A DNA stretch of 64,000 bases from Spirochaetales bacterium Spiro_09 (GCA_001604385.1 LVBK01000013.1:1-64000), one strand, 5' to 3'. Shown: positions 1-10,538, counted from the first letter of the stretch. Translations and numbers: made by a program. The notes: generated by a model from the letters alone, not told the origin.

Positions 1-133
1 GCATTATCCCCCGAAGAGTTTCAACTTTTTCAGTATATACTACTTTATTTTATTTGTACACGAAGAGTTTACCGCGGCAGAAAGTAAAAATAAAGCACTT
101 TTCTCACGACAGGCGGATCAGCACAGAATACCC

Positions 134-162
134 TTGACGGTCAGGATGCCTGCTTCTATTCT
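134..162 (+). promoter_or_regulatory. Promoter of the first membrane-protein gene
   Basis: TTGACG at 134-139, a 17-nt spacer, and TATTCT at 157-162. Only 7 nt separate the -10 box from the ATG at 170 and no Shine-Dalgarno sequence is seen, so the transcript would be leaderless or nearly so. Inferred from motif matches only. Confidence 0.55.
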
Positions 163-169
163 GGTGTGA

Positions 170-2143
170 ATGAGATACCGCCTGATCACCGTCATTGGTT
201 TATTTTTCTGTATATTGACCACACCATTTTGCGATGAAAACTTTCTTCAGGTTTTCGGTCCCTCCGAGGGAGAGCGCATTCTCTTTACCTTTCCTGCACA
301 GCGGGACGAAAACGCATATCAGCGTGCCCGTGAATTCTCGCAATGGTTCACCGAGAACCCCCCGACCATTCCCGTTATGATAATGGTTACCACTGATGAC
401 CTTCCGCAGCTTCCAGTTCCCCTGGATATGCCGGAAACCAGGGGCGGTTCGCGAGTTATCAGGGACCTGGGAATCGACCGGATCGCCGCAGTGATTGTGG
501 TTACATCGGGCAGCGACCAGGGTATCGTGGTAACTGCCGGAAGCAAGGGATACGTGACCCCCTTATGGCTTCTCGAATCAATGCATCGGGCCTTTACTGA
601 AGCCGATCTTCCCTTTTCCCTGTCGACCCATCGTGTTCAGCTGTACCGCATCGGATGGGCCCGGATCGAACCCTTCATACACCAGTGGCTTGAAGGTGGC
701 GCACCCGCATTGCAATGCGACACGAACCTTCCCGCGCACACAGTCCTTTCCCATATAATGAACGCATTCTACCGTCATTCCCCGCAACAGAATGACCGTC
801 ATTATGTAGTGTACCGTATCAGTGACAATTATTACTTTATCGGTGAGAGAACGCTGGTTATCATAGCGGTAGTATCCCTTGCAGTCATGCTTCTTTTTGT
901 GTTTGTATTCAGTTTCATATTCGGTACTGCCAGCGATCAGCATATACGCGATTTTTTGAGGGTGTGGTGGCTCCCATTTGTGTATTTGATCATCACGACG
1001 GGAGGCCTGTATGCCGGACAAACAATTATCACCTGGATATTCCGCCTCAGGTTCGGTAATCCCGATGCGTGGACTCTGATTCCCCGTGTCGCGCTTGCTG
1101 GAAAAGTTCTGCTTTCCTGGTTTGTTATCAATGGTATCCTTGCGCTGAACCAGCTGATTCGTTTCCCGAAAGGGAGCTTTATTTACGGATACATCGGGAG
1201 TCTTGTCTGTCTCTTTAATACAATTGTCTTTTCCTCTATCGATTTCTCCCTGTCCATTGTGTTCATCATTGCGTATCTCGTTTCATTTGTTATGTATCAT
1301 TTGAAACCTTTTTTCTTTAAATTGAGCGGTATCATTGTACTTGCTTTTCCCTTTATTCCCTTTATTGCCGCTCTTTTTGCGGGTACCGCTGAAGTGCTCG
1401 AACCGGTATATTCGGGAAAGGATTTCTGGAATGTTTTGATTGCCCTCTTTGCATTACCTTTTCAGCTTTTCACCGCGCGACTCATGCACTCGGCGGGTAT
1501 TTTCGGCCGTCAAAACCGTTTTTACATGCCCTTTAACCTTATTATCTTTTTCGGCGCATCGATGGTATTAACCGGTTATGTGCTATTACATCCCGTATGG
1601 TCAGCGGAAAAACCATTACGTGTACAATTGCAACACCGAATAACTGAAACGGGAGAATACCGTACAAGCAATGCATTGATACACCTTACGGGTCTTGAAA
1701 TGACAGAACACGCTTCAGACAACGCAATGTATGCAATTCCCCCGGAACCGGCTCAATTGATCGGCTTGCATGCCAAAGCCGCCAAATTCCTCGAACGACA
1801 GCTGGTAACCCTTACCTTGCAACCGCTTTTGCCCTTTCAACGAATTGATATCACCGTGGAAACATTGTCCGGCATCGCGGTGCATGACGCATCCAAACCG
1901 TTCAGCATATCCTCCGACGGTCAGAAGGCGGTCTTTTCTGTAATAAACAACCGTCAAGTGCCCTGGGAATGTGTCTTTTCTGCCGATGCAGATACAGTCC
2001 TGAATCTGACCGCAGAAGCGTGGACAACCGACAATCCGCGGGGTATTCGTTTTGTTAATGCGGGAATAACAACGGACTACCTTATGGAAGTCATTCATTC
2101 CTTTACCGTTGAAAACGCAACCGAGGCAGGAGCCGGTCTGTGA
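170..2143 (+). CDS. Polytopic membrane protein with signal peptide and C-terminal extracytoplasmic domain
   Basis: Function not recognised. The 657-residue product starts with a hydrophobic signal segment (about 1-21), followed by an exported N-terminal domain of about 200 residues. About seven hydrophobic segments lie roughly between residues 228 and 475, and a soluble tail of about 180 residues follows. The N-terminal part could be a degenerate TPM-like domain, but this is weak. The stop codon overlaps the GTG start of dinB (TGA within GTGA), so the genes are translationally coupled. The ATG has no Shine-Dalgarno sequence and follows a promoter directly. It is probably a conserved spirochaetal envelope protein. 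Confidence 0.75.
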   Translation: MRYRLITVIGLFFCILTTPFCDENFLQVFGPSEGERILFTFPAQRDENAYQRAREFSQWFTENPPTIPVMIMVTTDDLPQLPVPLDMPETRGGSRVIRDLGIDRIAAVIVVTSGSDQGIVVTAGSKGYVTPLWLLESMHRAFTEADLPFSLSTHRVQLYRIGWARIEPFIHQWLEGGAPALQCDTNLPAHTVLSHIMNAFYRHSPQQNDRHYVVYRISDNYYFIGERTLVIIAVVSLAVMLLFVFVFSFIFGTASDQHIRDFLRVWWLPFVYLIITTGGLYAGQTIITWIFRLRFGNPDAWTLIPRVALAGKVLLSWFVINGILALNQLIRFPKGSFIYGYIGSLVCLFNTIVFSSIDFSLSIVFIIAYLVSFVMYHLKPFFFKLSGIIVLAFPFIPFIAALFAGTAEVLEPVYSGKDFWNVLIALFALPFQLFTARLMHSAGIFGRQNRFYMPFNLIIFFGASMVLTGYVLLHPVWSAEKPLRVQLQHRITETGEYRTSNALIHLTGLEMTEHASDNAMYAIPPEPAQLIGLHAKAAKFLERQLVTLTLQPLLPFQRIDITVETLSGIAVHDASKPFSISSDGQKAVFSVINNRQVPWECVFSADADTVLNLTAEAWTTDNPRGIRFVNAGITTDYLMEVIHSFTVENATEAGAGL

Positions 2144-3327
2144 GTTCACATCCGGTATACTTCCATGTTGACTTGGACGCTTTTTTTGCCGCGGTAGAGC
2201 AACTGGATAATCCGTCATATCGGGGATTACCGGTCATCGTGGGCGGAGAGGTCGGCAAACGAGGTGTGGTATCTACCTGTTCCTATGAAGCGCGCAAATA
2301 TGGTATCCATTCCGCAATGCCGATGGCCCGGGCAGTTCAATTATGTCCTTCCGGTATTTATCTCCGGGGAAGAATGCACCGGTATCATGAAAAATCACAA
2401 GAGGTTATGACAGTGTTCAGCCGATTTTCGCCTGTCGTCCAACAAATGTCTGTTGATGAGGCCTTTCTCGATATGACCGGAACATACCGCCTCTTCGGTC
2501 CCGCCAAGGAGACCGCACAGCTCTTGAAGGATTGTGTGCGAAAAGAAACAGGACTGACTGTTTCTGTCGGGGTGGCATCCAACAAATATATTGCAAAAAT
2601 AGCTTCTGGCTTGTCAAAACCGGATGGTTTGGTAACGGTACGGGACGGGGATGAAAGAGCGTTTATGGAATCGTTGCGGGTCAAGGATCTGTGGGGTATA
2701 GGCGAAAAAACCAGGGAAAGACTGGCGGCAGCAGGAGTGAAAACGGTACCGGATATTGTAGACTGTCCCCCAAAGGTACTTTCGCTGATAATCGGTCCGT
2801 CCGGTTCGGATTTCCTGAAAACTGTCTTGAGCGGTGTCGATCCCGGACTGTTTGAAGGAGAGGTTTCCAGCAGATCGATCAGCACCGAGCGAACATTTGA
2901 AACAGATATTGAGTCGATGTCAGACCTTGAGACAGTACTGCTTGAATTGTCACAGGAGCTGATGTTTCGGCTGCTTGACGAGAATCTTCATTCACGGACA
3001 GTTCATCTGAAAATCCGTTATAGCGACTTTACCACGGTATCAATCCAGGAAACCGGAGAGCAGCATATCAATGACAGCGAAGATTTGTTCAAACGCGCAC
3101 GAAAGCTGCTCGGGAAAAAATATATAGCCGGTCAGGCTGTCCGTCTTCTGGGGATTGGTTTGCAAAAAGTATGCGATACACGTGACAATGAACAGATGGA
3201 CCTCTTTGATGACGGAACAAACGAAAAAAAAAGAAAGGTAGAAAAAGCGTTGCACTCATTGGCCGTCAAGCGGGGGAAACGAATGGTTACCCGTGCCCGG
3301 CTCATCAGGAAGCCGGGGGATGAATGA
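2140..3327 (+). CDS. dinB: DNA polymerase IV (Y-family translesion polymerase)
   Basis: Error-prone Y-family DNA polymerase acting in lesion bypass. The 395-residue protein shows the N-terminal metal-binding motif VDLDAFFAAVEQ (about residues 10-21), the catalytic SVDEAFLDMT motif near residue 103, the SVGVASNKYIAKIAS segment of the palm, and helix-hairpin-helix residues around LWGIGEKT. Near the C-terminus, QMDLF fits the pentapeptide that docks on the beta sliding clamp. The start is GTG, overlapping the upstream stop. The downstream gene begins in an ATGA overlap, so dinB is the middle gene of a tightly coupled trio. Confidence 0.95.
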   Translation: MSSHPVYFHVDLDAFFAAVEQLDNPSYRGLPVIVGGEVGKRGVVSTCSYEARKYGIHSAMPMARAVQLCPSGIYLRGRMHRYHEKSQEVMTVFSRFSPVVQQMSVDEAFLDMTGTYRLFGPAKETAQLLKDCVRKETGLTVSVGVASNKYIAKIASGLSKPDGLVTVRDGDERAFMESLRVKDLWGIGEKTRERLAAAGVKTVPDIVDCPPKVLSLIIGPSGSDFLKTVLSGVDPGLFEGEVSSRSISTERTFETDIESMSDLETVLLELSQELMFRLLDENLHSRTVHLKIRYSDFTTVSIQETGEQHINDSEDLFKRARKLLGKKYIAGQAVRLLGIGLQKVCDTRDNEQMDLFDDGTNEKKRKVEKALHSLAVKRGKRMVTRARLIRKPGDE

Positions 3328-6300
3328 AACAGTTCATCTTTGCCATTGCGTTGACCACGAGTATTTTCAGCATCACCCAGCAGCTTAGTGCGCAAGAAAT
3401 TGACGCACCACAAGATACGTATATCTCCGCAGAGGCTGAACTGCTCGCGCGTATGAGTGGTATATTCGAAGAAGAAGACCCGGAATCAATATATACCTAT
3501 ACTCTCGAGGATGAAGAAATTTCCTTTGTTCTTGACGGGTCATGGACGTCCAGACTGGAAGGCTCGATTGTGCATTCCTTCGGTGCCGGTGGCAGAAATC
3601 CGTTCACGATCATCCAGGTACCGGTTTTTACCCAATCAGTAGACCTTTCCACCTGGCTCGTCATCGCGAACAGATGGTATTTCGAGGCTAATTTTGCGGA
3701 GGAATTTACCCGCAATACCTTTGCTGCGGGTTTTACCGGTTCGGAGGATGAAGCCATCAAACACATCCGTCTGGGTAACTCGAATATCGTCTTTCCCGAT
3801 ACCTATCCCTTTGTACGATTTGGGGGCGGTTCTGTCATTTCTCCCGGTATTATGGGCACCTTCAGGAGGAATTCGTGGTATGCCGACCTGATGTTGAGAT
3901 ATGAAACAGCCTTGCAGGACGAGTTACTGATTTCAGGCAGTGACAGCATTACCGACCGTGATATCCTTGCCGGAAACATGATCAGAAGCCGGTGGTTTGT
4001 GCTACCCGACACAAATATAGCCGGTAGTGTCCGTTTGTTCACACGCTCCTCAAACCAAACCTGGAGAGAACTGACCACTGCAGAATTTCGTGTTCATGAA
4101 AACGATGGAATGATAGAAATCCTGAAACCTGTCGCGGGAAGCCTTGCCGCTCTCTATCCGCAACAAGGAAATGTGCAAGCCTTTCTTGATGAAGCCCATA
4201 GCTGGATACCCGAGGGCTTTATCCAGGCGGGAAGCGGCAGTGAAACGGCCGCATTCTGGAGCATCACAGTTCCGGAAGGTTCTGCCCTCTTGTTGAAACG
4301 AACAGGAAGCTTTTCTCCCTTCGAAGTCCTTTCCCGATACGCTTCGGAGGGTGGGGAAACCTCGGCAGTTTTCAGCGGCACCGATACCCGCGTTACCTGG
4401 CTTTTCACCCGTGAGCGCAGCACCGGGTTTACCGACCTGGTCCTCAATGATGGGGAACCTGAGGCCTCGCTCCGTGAGGCGAAAGGCAGGTTTCCGCTCG
4501 CGCGGAGCCAGATTCAGTTAACATCACTCGCGCCTTTATATTTACCCTCGACCGGAAGCACTGTCCTTGCAGGAGGGATCAGTATCCGAACCCGGATATA
4601 TCGGCCAATCGACCGGATCGAATTGGGTCAGGATGTTATACCGGGAACAATTCTGGTCTTTCGCAACGGAAGGCTTGACCCTCTCTTTCGGTTTGAGGAA
4701 ACCAGTGGCACACTGACGCTTTCAATTCCTCCCCTTTCCACAGAAACCATCAGGATAGAGTGGCTATATTCAAGCGAAGACGCTCAAAATGCCGCACTCG
4801 CCATGGCCGCCGGCGCGGGTCGCGCCTTCACATTCTTCGAGCTCAACTCGGTTGCCGCGCTTCGCTGGAATTTCAGCGACACGGGGTTTACAGACCAGCA
4901 TCAGGACAGCCCCGGCTCAATGCTTGTGGCAGGACGCATTTCCCGCAATACGGAGCGCGCAACGTTTACCAGCGATACTGCGCTTGGTTTTTCGGTCAGG
5001 GATACAACCGGATTCTACCGCATTGCCGGTATGGACACAAACGAACAAAAATACGTGCCCGAAGATTCCTGGTATATGCCGGTTGATACCTCACGGGAAA
5101 TCAGGGTTCCGGAATTGCTTTCCGCCTCGGACTTTATTCCCCTGAAGGCGACCGGTTCAAGCGGCGTCAGAACGGGCCGGGATCCCGATCTGAACGGAAG
5201 CATTCTGTATCTTGAGGCCGACCTTCCCGGCAGCGGTATTCGGACCTGGTGGTCAGCAGCCGACATTCTTGTCGGTGAACACGGCTCCCTCAGAATCTCC
5301 ACAGCCGAACGCATCCGAATTTTATTGCGCAATGACAGCTCCGGTGGTCAATTCAGACTGTTTGCACAACTGGGAACATCTGATAAAAATGCAGATGAAT
5401 ACAGCCAATCGACGGTCGTAAAAGAGATAGACCTTCCACAAAGCGGAAGCGGATGGAAGTACTGTTCCATTGAACTGGATGAAACGGACAGACAGGCGCT
5501 GGGTGCAGGACAAAACATCCGGCTTGTGGCTGTTTCTACCGGATCGTCGGACAGTTTTGTCCGTATCTATACCTCCCACATTCTGAGCCAGGAAACCTCT
5601 TTCGTGATACACGGGCCCGAACCACGTCACAGTGAGTCTGCAAGAGATGGAAGCAGGTTTCCGTTTCTTTCAGCTATGGAAAAAGATATAGTGAATCGCT
5701 TCAATCCTGACAGCGGGAATAATGTCCTCTATACACGTTTCGCCGGAACTGATGAAGGACCGGTTACCCTGACCAGGGCAATACATCCTTCACCCCTCGC
5801 TGATTATCGCTATTTGACCCTCTTTGTAGGAAGCAGGACAGCCCAAAACGGGACAATCAGGGTGACCTTGAGCGGCCCTGACGGAACGGGACCCAATTAC
5901 CAGGACCGACTGAATATTCTCGTTCCCGAAGGAACGCTTGCAGAGGGAAGCTGGCACCGTCTCGCAGTTGACTTGAAGGAAAGAAAGGTTTTTCTCGATG
6001 GCAGCGAGCGAACGGATTTACAGGCACTTTTGTACCTTTCATCCCGACCGGAAAACGCAAACCGGGTGGAAATCGTGTTTGAAGATTGGGAAAACGATGT
6101 GTTAACTGAAGACTATGAAGTATTTGTTGACGAAATTTATTTGTCGGATACTGAACCAGTAGTGTCAGTGCAAAACACGTCCCGTTTTTCCTGGCACGAA
6201 CCGGACGCACTCTTCACTATTGGCAGAACGCCGGTCATCTCGAACACACATATAACAGCGGATGCAGGTACTGTGTATCTTCCAGAAACAGGTAAAGCAG

Positions 6301-7817
6301 CGGTAACCGCCGACATGCAAGCCGGCATTTCAGTGTTGAAAGCCCGATTCGACGGCTCGCTCACAACACATTCGGAAAATCCGTCCCTGATCAACAGCAG
6401 TACCCACTCCGTGACGCTGCCGATCGCTGGTTTCGCGCAATTAACCGAACAGTATACCGGAGACTTTTCCGGTGCATCGATCAACCGTCGCAATACGTTT
6501 GATATACTGAAACTCCTGCCGGTACAGGTGCAAACCACAATGAAAATGGACCGTATTCGGGAGACTCACCGAACCGAAATTCGCGCCCTTCCTGTCCTGT
6601 CATATTCGGATACAGCACGAATCGGATTCGAAACACTGGCTCTTTTCAGCCAGGAACTTTCAGCCGACTGGATGAGCTTCAGTGCAACACGATGGGCCGA
6701 TATATGGCGGGACAGTCTTGAAAAATCCCTCTCGGCCGGGGAACCGGACGCAAACATACGATCCGGAGACCTTAGCCTGAAAATTAGTACTGAAAAATCA
6801 TTCTTTGACGGTTTACTTTTCGAAAGTGCGACTGCATCCCGATACCGGCTTGATACCGAAGAAACAGCCAAGATGGCAACAATCGCTTCATATTCCTGGT
6901 CCTGGCGTTTCGATGCTGCAAGGTTTTCCCTTACCCCCCGCTGGACCCGGGAAGCAGAGCGAACGGGTAATTATGCTATTGGTGGTTCCTGGTTAGAAGA
7001 TACAGCTACCTCGTTCCAGGCAATTTCTGAACAAAGGTGGTTATTCACCCTGTGGCCCGTATATGACCTTTTTGATCCGGATCTTCCACAGCGAATAACG
7101 TCGACACGCTATGATGAACATCGGGCAAAAAACACCTACGGTATTATGATTCACCGTACATCGATTGGCCAATTGTCTGATATATGGATACCTGTCTCTG
7201 CCGACACGGAGATACGCAGGGAAACTGTTTCCGGCAGCACCCGTGAAAATAGCAGGGACAGCTGGTCGAGCCGGGTTGCTCTGCGATTTGCGGCAATGAA
7301 TATTGCAGGTACTTACGGTATCTTTCCCGTTTTTTCCTGGTACGAACAGGACGAACTGTTACAAAGTCTGATATGGACCGATACCTGGGGTGCCGATTTT
7401 CATACCTGGAATATTGAGGTCCGGCATCAGCTTGCCCTCTTCTTTACCCGCAAGGGATTATTAACCGCAGAAAACCAGTGGATGCTGGTGTCGGATCAAG
7501 TGAATGGCACAAAGGGATATGCAAAAAATTCATTTCGACTGGTGTGGAAAAGGTCCGGCTCATCCTCGTTTGTCACCGCGCTTCTTTCAAACCGTCTGCC
7601 ATTTCTATTGTCGACTACCCGCAAGGATACTGCGGGTGTAACCGTCATGACCGGCGAGTATGCGGAAACCGCCTTTACCGCAGATCATGAATTGATCACA
7701 GGCATCGGAAAAAATGGAGCCATCATACTGGGAAGCGGAGCCGACTTCCGGAGACGTAAGGATGGTTCCGGCCAGTTCACCGGACGGCTATCGGTTGCAG
7801 GCAACCTTGTATACTAA
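3324..7817 (+). CDS. Large exported protein, predicted outer-membrane beta-barrel
   Basis: Function not recognised. The 1497-residue protein has a signal peptide (about 1-24, ending LSAQ). Long stretches alternate polar and aromatic/hydrophobic residues, typical of membrane beta strands, with many Trp, Tyr and Arg in the last 450 residues. It ends in Tyr, a common C-terminal residue of outer-membrane barrels. The middle section (about 600-930) looks like two extracellular beta-sandwich domains. Some features recall giant translocon barrels such as SprA, but I would not assign that name. The ATG overlaps the dinB stop (ATGA). The 3' end faces the next gene with only 10 bases between. Confidence 0.75.
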   Translation: MKQFIFAIALTTSIFSITQQLSAQEIDAPQDTYISAEAELLARMSGIFEEEDPESIYTYTLEDEEISFVLDGSWTSRLEGSIVHSFGAGGRNPFTIIQVPVFTQSVDLSTWLVIANRWYFEANFAEEFTRNTFAAGFTGSEDEAIKHIRLGNSNIVFPDTYPFVRFGGGSVISPGIMGTFRRNSWYADLMLRYETALQDELLISGSDSITDRDILAGNMIRSRWFVLPDTNIAGSVRLFTRSSNQTWRELTTAEFRVHENDGMIEILKPVAGSLAALYPQQGNVQAFLDEAHSWIPEGFIQAGSGSETAAFWSITVPEGSALLLKRTGSFSPFEVLSRYASEGGETSAVFSGTDTRVTWLFTRERSTGFTDLVLNDGEPEASLREAKGRFPLARSQIQLTSLAPLYLPSTGSTVLAGGISIRTRIYRPIDRIELGQDVIPGTILVFRNGRLDPLFRFEETSGTLTLSIPPLSTETIRIEWLYSSEDAQNAALAMAAGAGRAFTFFELNSVAALRWNFSDTGFTDQHQDSPGSMLVAGRISRNTERATFTSDTALGFSVRDTTGFYRIAGMDTNEQKYVPEDSWYMPVDTSREIRVPELLSASDFIPLKATGSSGVRTGRDPDLNGSILYLEADLPGSGIRTWWSAADILVGEHGSLRISTAERIRILLRNDSSGGQFRLFAQLGTSDKNADEYSQSTVVKEIDLPQSGSGWKYCSIELDETDRQALGAGQNIRLVAVSTGSSDSFVRIYTSHILSQETSFVIHGPEPRHSESARDGSRFPFLSAMEKDIVNRFNPDSGNNVLYTRFAGTDEGPVTLTRAIHPSPLADYRYLTLFVGSRTAQNGTIRVTLSGPDGTGPNYQDRLNILVPEGTLAEGSWHRLAVDLKERKVFLDGSERTDLQALLYLSSRPENANRVEIVFEDWENDVLTEDYEVFVDEIYLSDTEPVVSVQNTSRFSWHEPDALFTIGRTPVISNTHITADAGTVYLPETGKAAVTADMQAGISVLKARFDGSLTTHSENPSLINSSTHSVTLPIAGFAQLTEQYTGDFSGASINRRNTFDILKLLPVQVQTTMKMDRIRETHRTEIRALPVLSYSDTARIGFETLALFSQELSADWMSFSATRWADIWRDSLEKSLSAGEPDANIRSGDLSLKISTEKSFFDGLLFESATASRYRLDTEETAKMATIASYSWSWRFDAARFSLTPRWTREAERTGNYAIGGSWLEDTATSFQAISEQRWLFTLWPVYDLFDPDLPQRITSTRYDEHRAKNTYGIMIHRTSIGQLSDIWIPVSADTEIRRETVSGSTRENSRDSWSSRVALRFAAMNIAGTYGIFPVFSWYEQDELLQSLIWTDTWGADFHTWNIEVRHQLALFFTRKGLLTAENQWMLVSDQVNGTKGYAKNSFRLVWKRSGSSSFVTALLSNRLPFLLSTTRKDTAGVTVMTGEYAETAFTADHELITGIGKNGAIILGSGADFRRRKDGSGQFTGRLSVAGNLVY

Positions 7818-7827
7818 ATAACTGTGT

Positions 7828-9858
7828 CTATTCCAGCGGGGCAAAATACCCGGTTTCATCTCGGCCCGACCGTCCCAGAAGATAGGCTTCAAGCTCGACC
7901 GGCAAATAAGCACGGCCAAAATCGGTAGGCAGATTGGATGTATACGAGAGAAAGTACACGCCATTAGGGGAGGATCGCACCTGTGAGACAATATCAGCGA
8001 TACCCTCACTGCGATACAAATACATGATTTGACCCCGCGTCTTGTCGGTCAAATAGCGAAATTCGTTGCGGACAGTAGCCGGTTCAAGCTCGATGACAGA
8101 AAAAATTACCCCGTTATTCAGCATATAGGCCGCCAGATCGTCAAGTCCGTAACGGGTAAAGCTGGCAGAGGAAATGTCGCCGGTGGTCAAAAAAATGACT
8201 GCGCGTTTCTGTACCGCATTAATCAAATCATTCACTGCAAGACGAAGACCCAAATCGAAGGACCACTGACGACTTGCCGGTGTGCGCGGAACGAAACGGT
8301 TCCATGTGCCGGATGAAGGAGAGCCGGACCCTTCAAGAACTGGCTGCTGACCGGCTGACACAATGCGAAGGGTTCCCACTCCATTCATGGCCGCGGCAAT
8401 TTGCGTAAGAGCGTCCCGTATCCTGGGAAGATGAGCATCGGAGCCTGCTGAACGGTCAATGAGTACGGTAATATCGCAGGCCTCATCGCGATACGCCGCT
8501 CCCGTCAGACGCATACGGGAAACAGGTCTTTTTTCTTCCGTCACCAGAAAGTTCGATTGTGAAAGCCCGACAACCGGATTATGATTGGCATCCTCCACCC
8601 TGACTTCCAGCGTTATCTCGGGGAAGGAGAGCGAGTGAACACGATCAATTGAAACGGACATACCGCCGACAAGTTCGCGAATTCTGCTGACAATCTGGAT
8701 GGAATCACCCCGATAATCCGCCAGAATCAGGTTACCATTGGCATCGGGCACCGCCGAGGTAATTCTGATCGGGGCATTTCCCAAACGGGCAGCATCGAAA
8801 GATGCGCCAGTATCAAGGTTAAACAATACCACCCGGTTTCCTTGAGAAACAATCAGATGATTATTCCAGAGCCGGATTGCCTCAGCCTGTACAAGGGTAC
8901 CTTCCGGTAAAAATATTCCCTGATAGTTTCCCGACGTGTCGAATTCATAAAGTGCTCCGCTGATCGTATCGGCGACAAAAACCCGGTTCTCATGAATGAC
9001 TATTCCGCCGGGTGCGGTAAAGCCGGGGAAGGACACATTCCGTTCTCCGAACGTATACAAGCCTGTTCCCTTGCCATCGAATACCACAACCCGGGAATTT
9101 CCATAATCAGTAACGAATATATTTCCGCTTGCATCAAATGCGAGATATTGAGGTCCCACAAACTGCCCGTTGCCCCTGCCCCGTGAACCGAACGAGGATA
9201 CCCACTCGCCGGAGGGAGCAAGTACCGATACACGGTCCGCAGAAACCTCGGTTACAAGCAGTCTTCCATCAGGCAAACGGATGATGTCGAAGGGACGGTC
9301 AAAACCGGCAAGGGGACCGCGTGAACGTCCGACAACTTGACCGTTTACATCAAAACGTACAAGCTCGTTGCTTCCGTACGCACTGACCCAAAAGGAGCCG
9401 TCATTCAGGGCAACAACAGAAACCGGCTGACGGAATAACACGGTATCAGCAGTCGTTCCCCGTATTTCACCGGACTCCACAAAACGGGAAGTTTCTTCAA
9501 AATCGCCCCTGATAGTTCGCCGGGAGCGCACCAGTTCCATTCGCTGGCGAAGCAAAACTTGCGAAAAGCCTGCATCATGGGCAAATTGCCATTGCTGCAA
9601 GGCCGCATCCTCAATCCCCGACCGGTAGTAGGAACGACCAAGCCATTCAAGTATGAGCGGCTCACCGGGTACATATGACAGGGCATTTTCGAATACCATC
9701 ACGGCATCATTGAAAGCTCCGCGATAGTAGGCTTGCACCCCCCGGCGGAATTCTTCCGCAGCGCGGAGCCGGTCAGCAGCATCTACCTGTGAATAAAATG
9801 GAAGGGACGCACAGAGTATGGAAAACAACACGCATACAAGCTTTTTACCGGTATTCAT
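7828..9858 (-). CDS. Exported TPR / NHL beta-propeller / VWA-like protein
   Basis: Predicted exported scaffold protein of 676 residues. After a signal peptide (about 1-28) there is a TPR-like helical stretch (about 30-110). About six NHL-type blades follow (roughly 145-400, recurring 'DGSFWVSAYGSNELVRFD'-like units). The C-terminal region (about 455-640) resembles a von Willebrand A fold. Its metal site is degenerate: IDRSAGS replaces the canonical DxSxS. No catalytic motif was seen. The start ATG overlaps the stop of the upstream TPR gene, so both belong to the surE operon. Likely role is protein binding at the envelope. Confidence 0.8.
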   Translation of the reverse strand: MNTGKKLVCVLFSILCASLPFYSQVDAADRLRAAEEFRRGVQAYYRGAFNDAVMVFENALSYVPGEPLILEWLGRSYYRSGIEDAALQQWQFAHDAGFSQVLLRQRMELVRSRRTIRGDFEETSRFVESGEIRGTTADTVLFRQPVSVVALNDGSFWVSAYGSNELVRFDVNGQVVGRSRGPLAGFDRPFDIIRLPDGRLLVTEVSADRVSVLAPSGEWVSSFGSRGRGNGQFVGPQYLAFDASGNIFVTDYGNSRVVVFDGKGTGLYTFGERNVSFPGFTAPGGIVIHENRVFVADTISGALYEFDTSGNYQGIFLPEGTLVQAEAIRLWNNHLIVSQGNRVVLFNLDTGASFDAARLGNAPIRITSAVPDANGNLILADYRGDSIQIVSRIRELVGGMSVSIDRVHSLSFPEITLEVRVEDANHNPVVGLSQSNFLVTEEKRPVSRMRLTGAAYRDEACDITVLIDRSAGSDAHLPRIRDALTQIAAAMNGVGTLRIVSAGQQPVLEGSGSPSSGTWNRFVPRTPASRQWSFDLGLRLAVNDLINAVQKRAVIFLTTGDISSASFTRYGLDDLAAYMLNNGVIFSVIELEPATVRNEFRYLTDKTRGQIMYLYRSEGIADIVSQVRSSPNGVYFLSYTSNLPTDFGRAYLPVELEAYLLGRSGRDETGYFAPLE

Positions 9859-10538
9859 CGCTGCCTCCCGGGATTGTTCTGAATTTCGGTAAAATGAGCA
9901 GCAATCGTTTCGTTTCCGCTCATTTTATCGCGGGCACGTTTACTGAAGGCCCGGGCTTCGGCAGCAAAACCGAGTTTATAATACACCCATGCAAGGGAAT
10001 CAAGGTAGGCCGGATTGTCTGGGTCACGATCTACCGCCTTTTTGCCCATAGTCAGCGCCCGGGTCAAATCGGTGCCGCTTTCGGCAAGTATGTATGCAAG
10101 TCCGTTCATGGCGTTAGAGTTTTCGCCGTCAAGAGCAAGCGCTTTTTCATACCAGGAAATAGCCGCAGGACCATCGCGGTGTTCCCAGGCAATATAAGCC
10201 AGGGAAGAAAAAACCTGGGCAGACTCATACCCCGAATCAAGGAGTTTTCTCAGTTCGAAGTCGGCAAGCCGTGTTCGACCGGTAATTGTATACAACACTG
10301 ACAGTATCATGCGGCATTGGTATACCCGGGCAAGATCGGTATCTGTAGTCACAACCTGCTCAAGATATACGAGAGCGTCATCATAGCGCTCAAGCCGCGC
10401 GTAGCAAAGCCCGATGTAATAAGCCAGCTCATGATTTGTTTCGATATTTCCCGACGGCAGGGCAAGAAAAAAAACAAGAGCGTCATCGTATTTTCCACTT
10501 CGATATAAATCTATTCCGGTTCTCATGGATTGTGACAT
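9855..10538 (-). CDS. Tetratricopeptide repeat protein
   Basis: A 227-residue protein made almost entirely of TPR units. Examples are 'GIDLYRSGKYDDALVFFLALP' at the N-terminus and 'YLDSLAWVYYKLGFAAEARAFS' near residue 190. It has no signal peptide and no membrane segment, so it is probably cytosolic. The start ATG overlaps the surE stop by one base (TAATG), and the stop overlaps the next gene by 4 bases. These overlaps argue for co-expression of surE, this gene and the NHL protein. The binding partner cannot be told from sequence. Confidence 0.85.
   Translation of the reverse strand: MSQSMRTGIDLYRSGKYDDALVFFLALPSGNIETNHELAYYIGLCYARLERYDDALVYLEQVVTTDTDLARVYQCRMILSVLYTITGRTRLADFELRKLLDSGYESAQVFSSLAYIAWEHRDGPAAISWYEKALALDGENSNAMNGLAYILAESGTDLTRALTMGKKAVDRDPDNPAYLDSLAWVYYKLGFAAEARAFSKRARDKMSGNETIAAHFTEIQNNPGRQR

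Noticed and set aside
1-80. Repeated CGAAGAGTTT at 12-21 and 60-69
   Set aside because: Only a 10-nt match, with no partner element or known motif.
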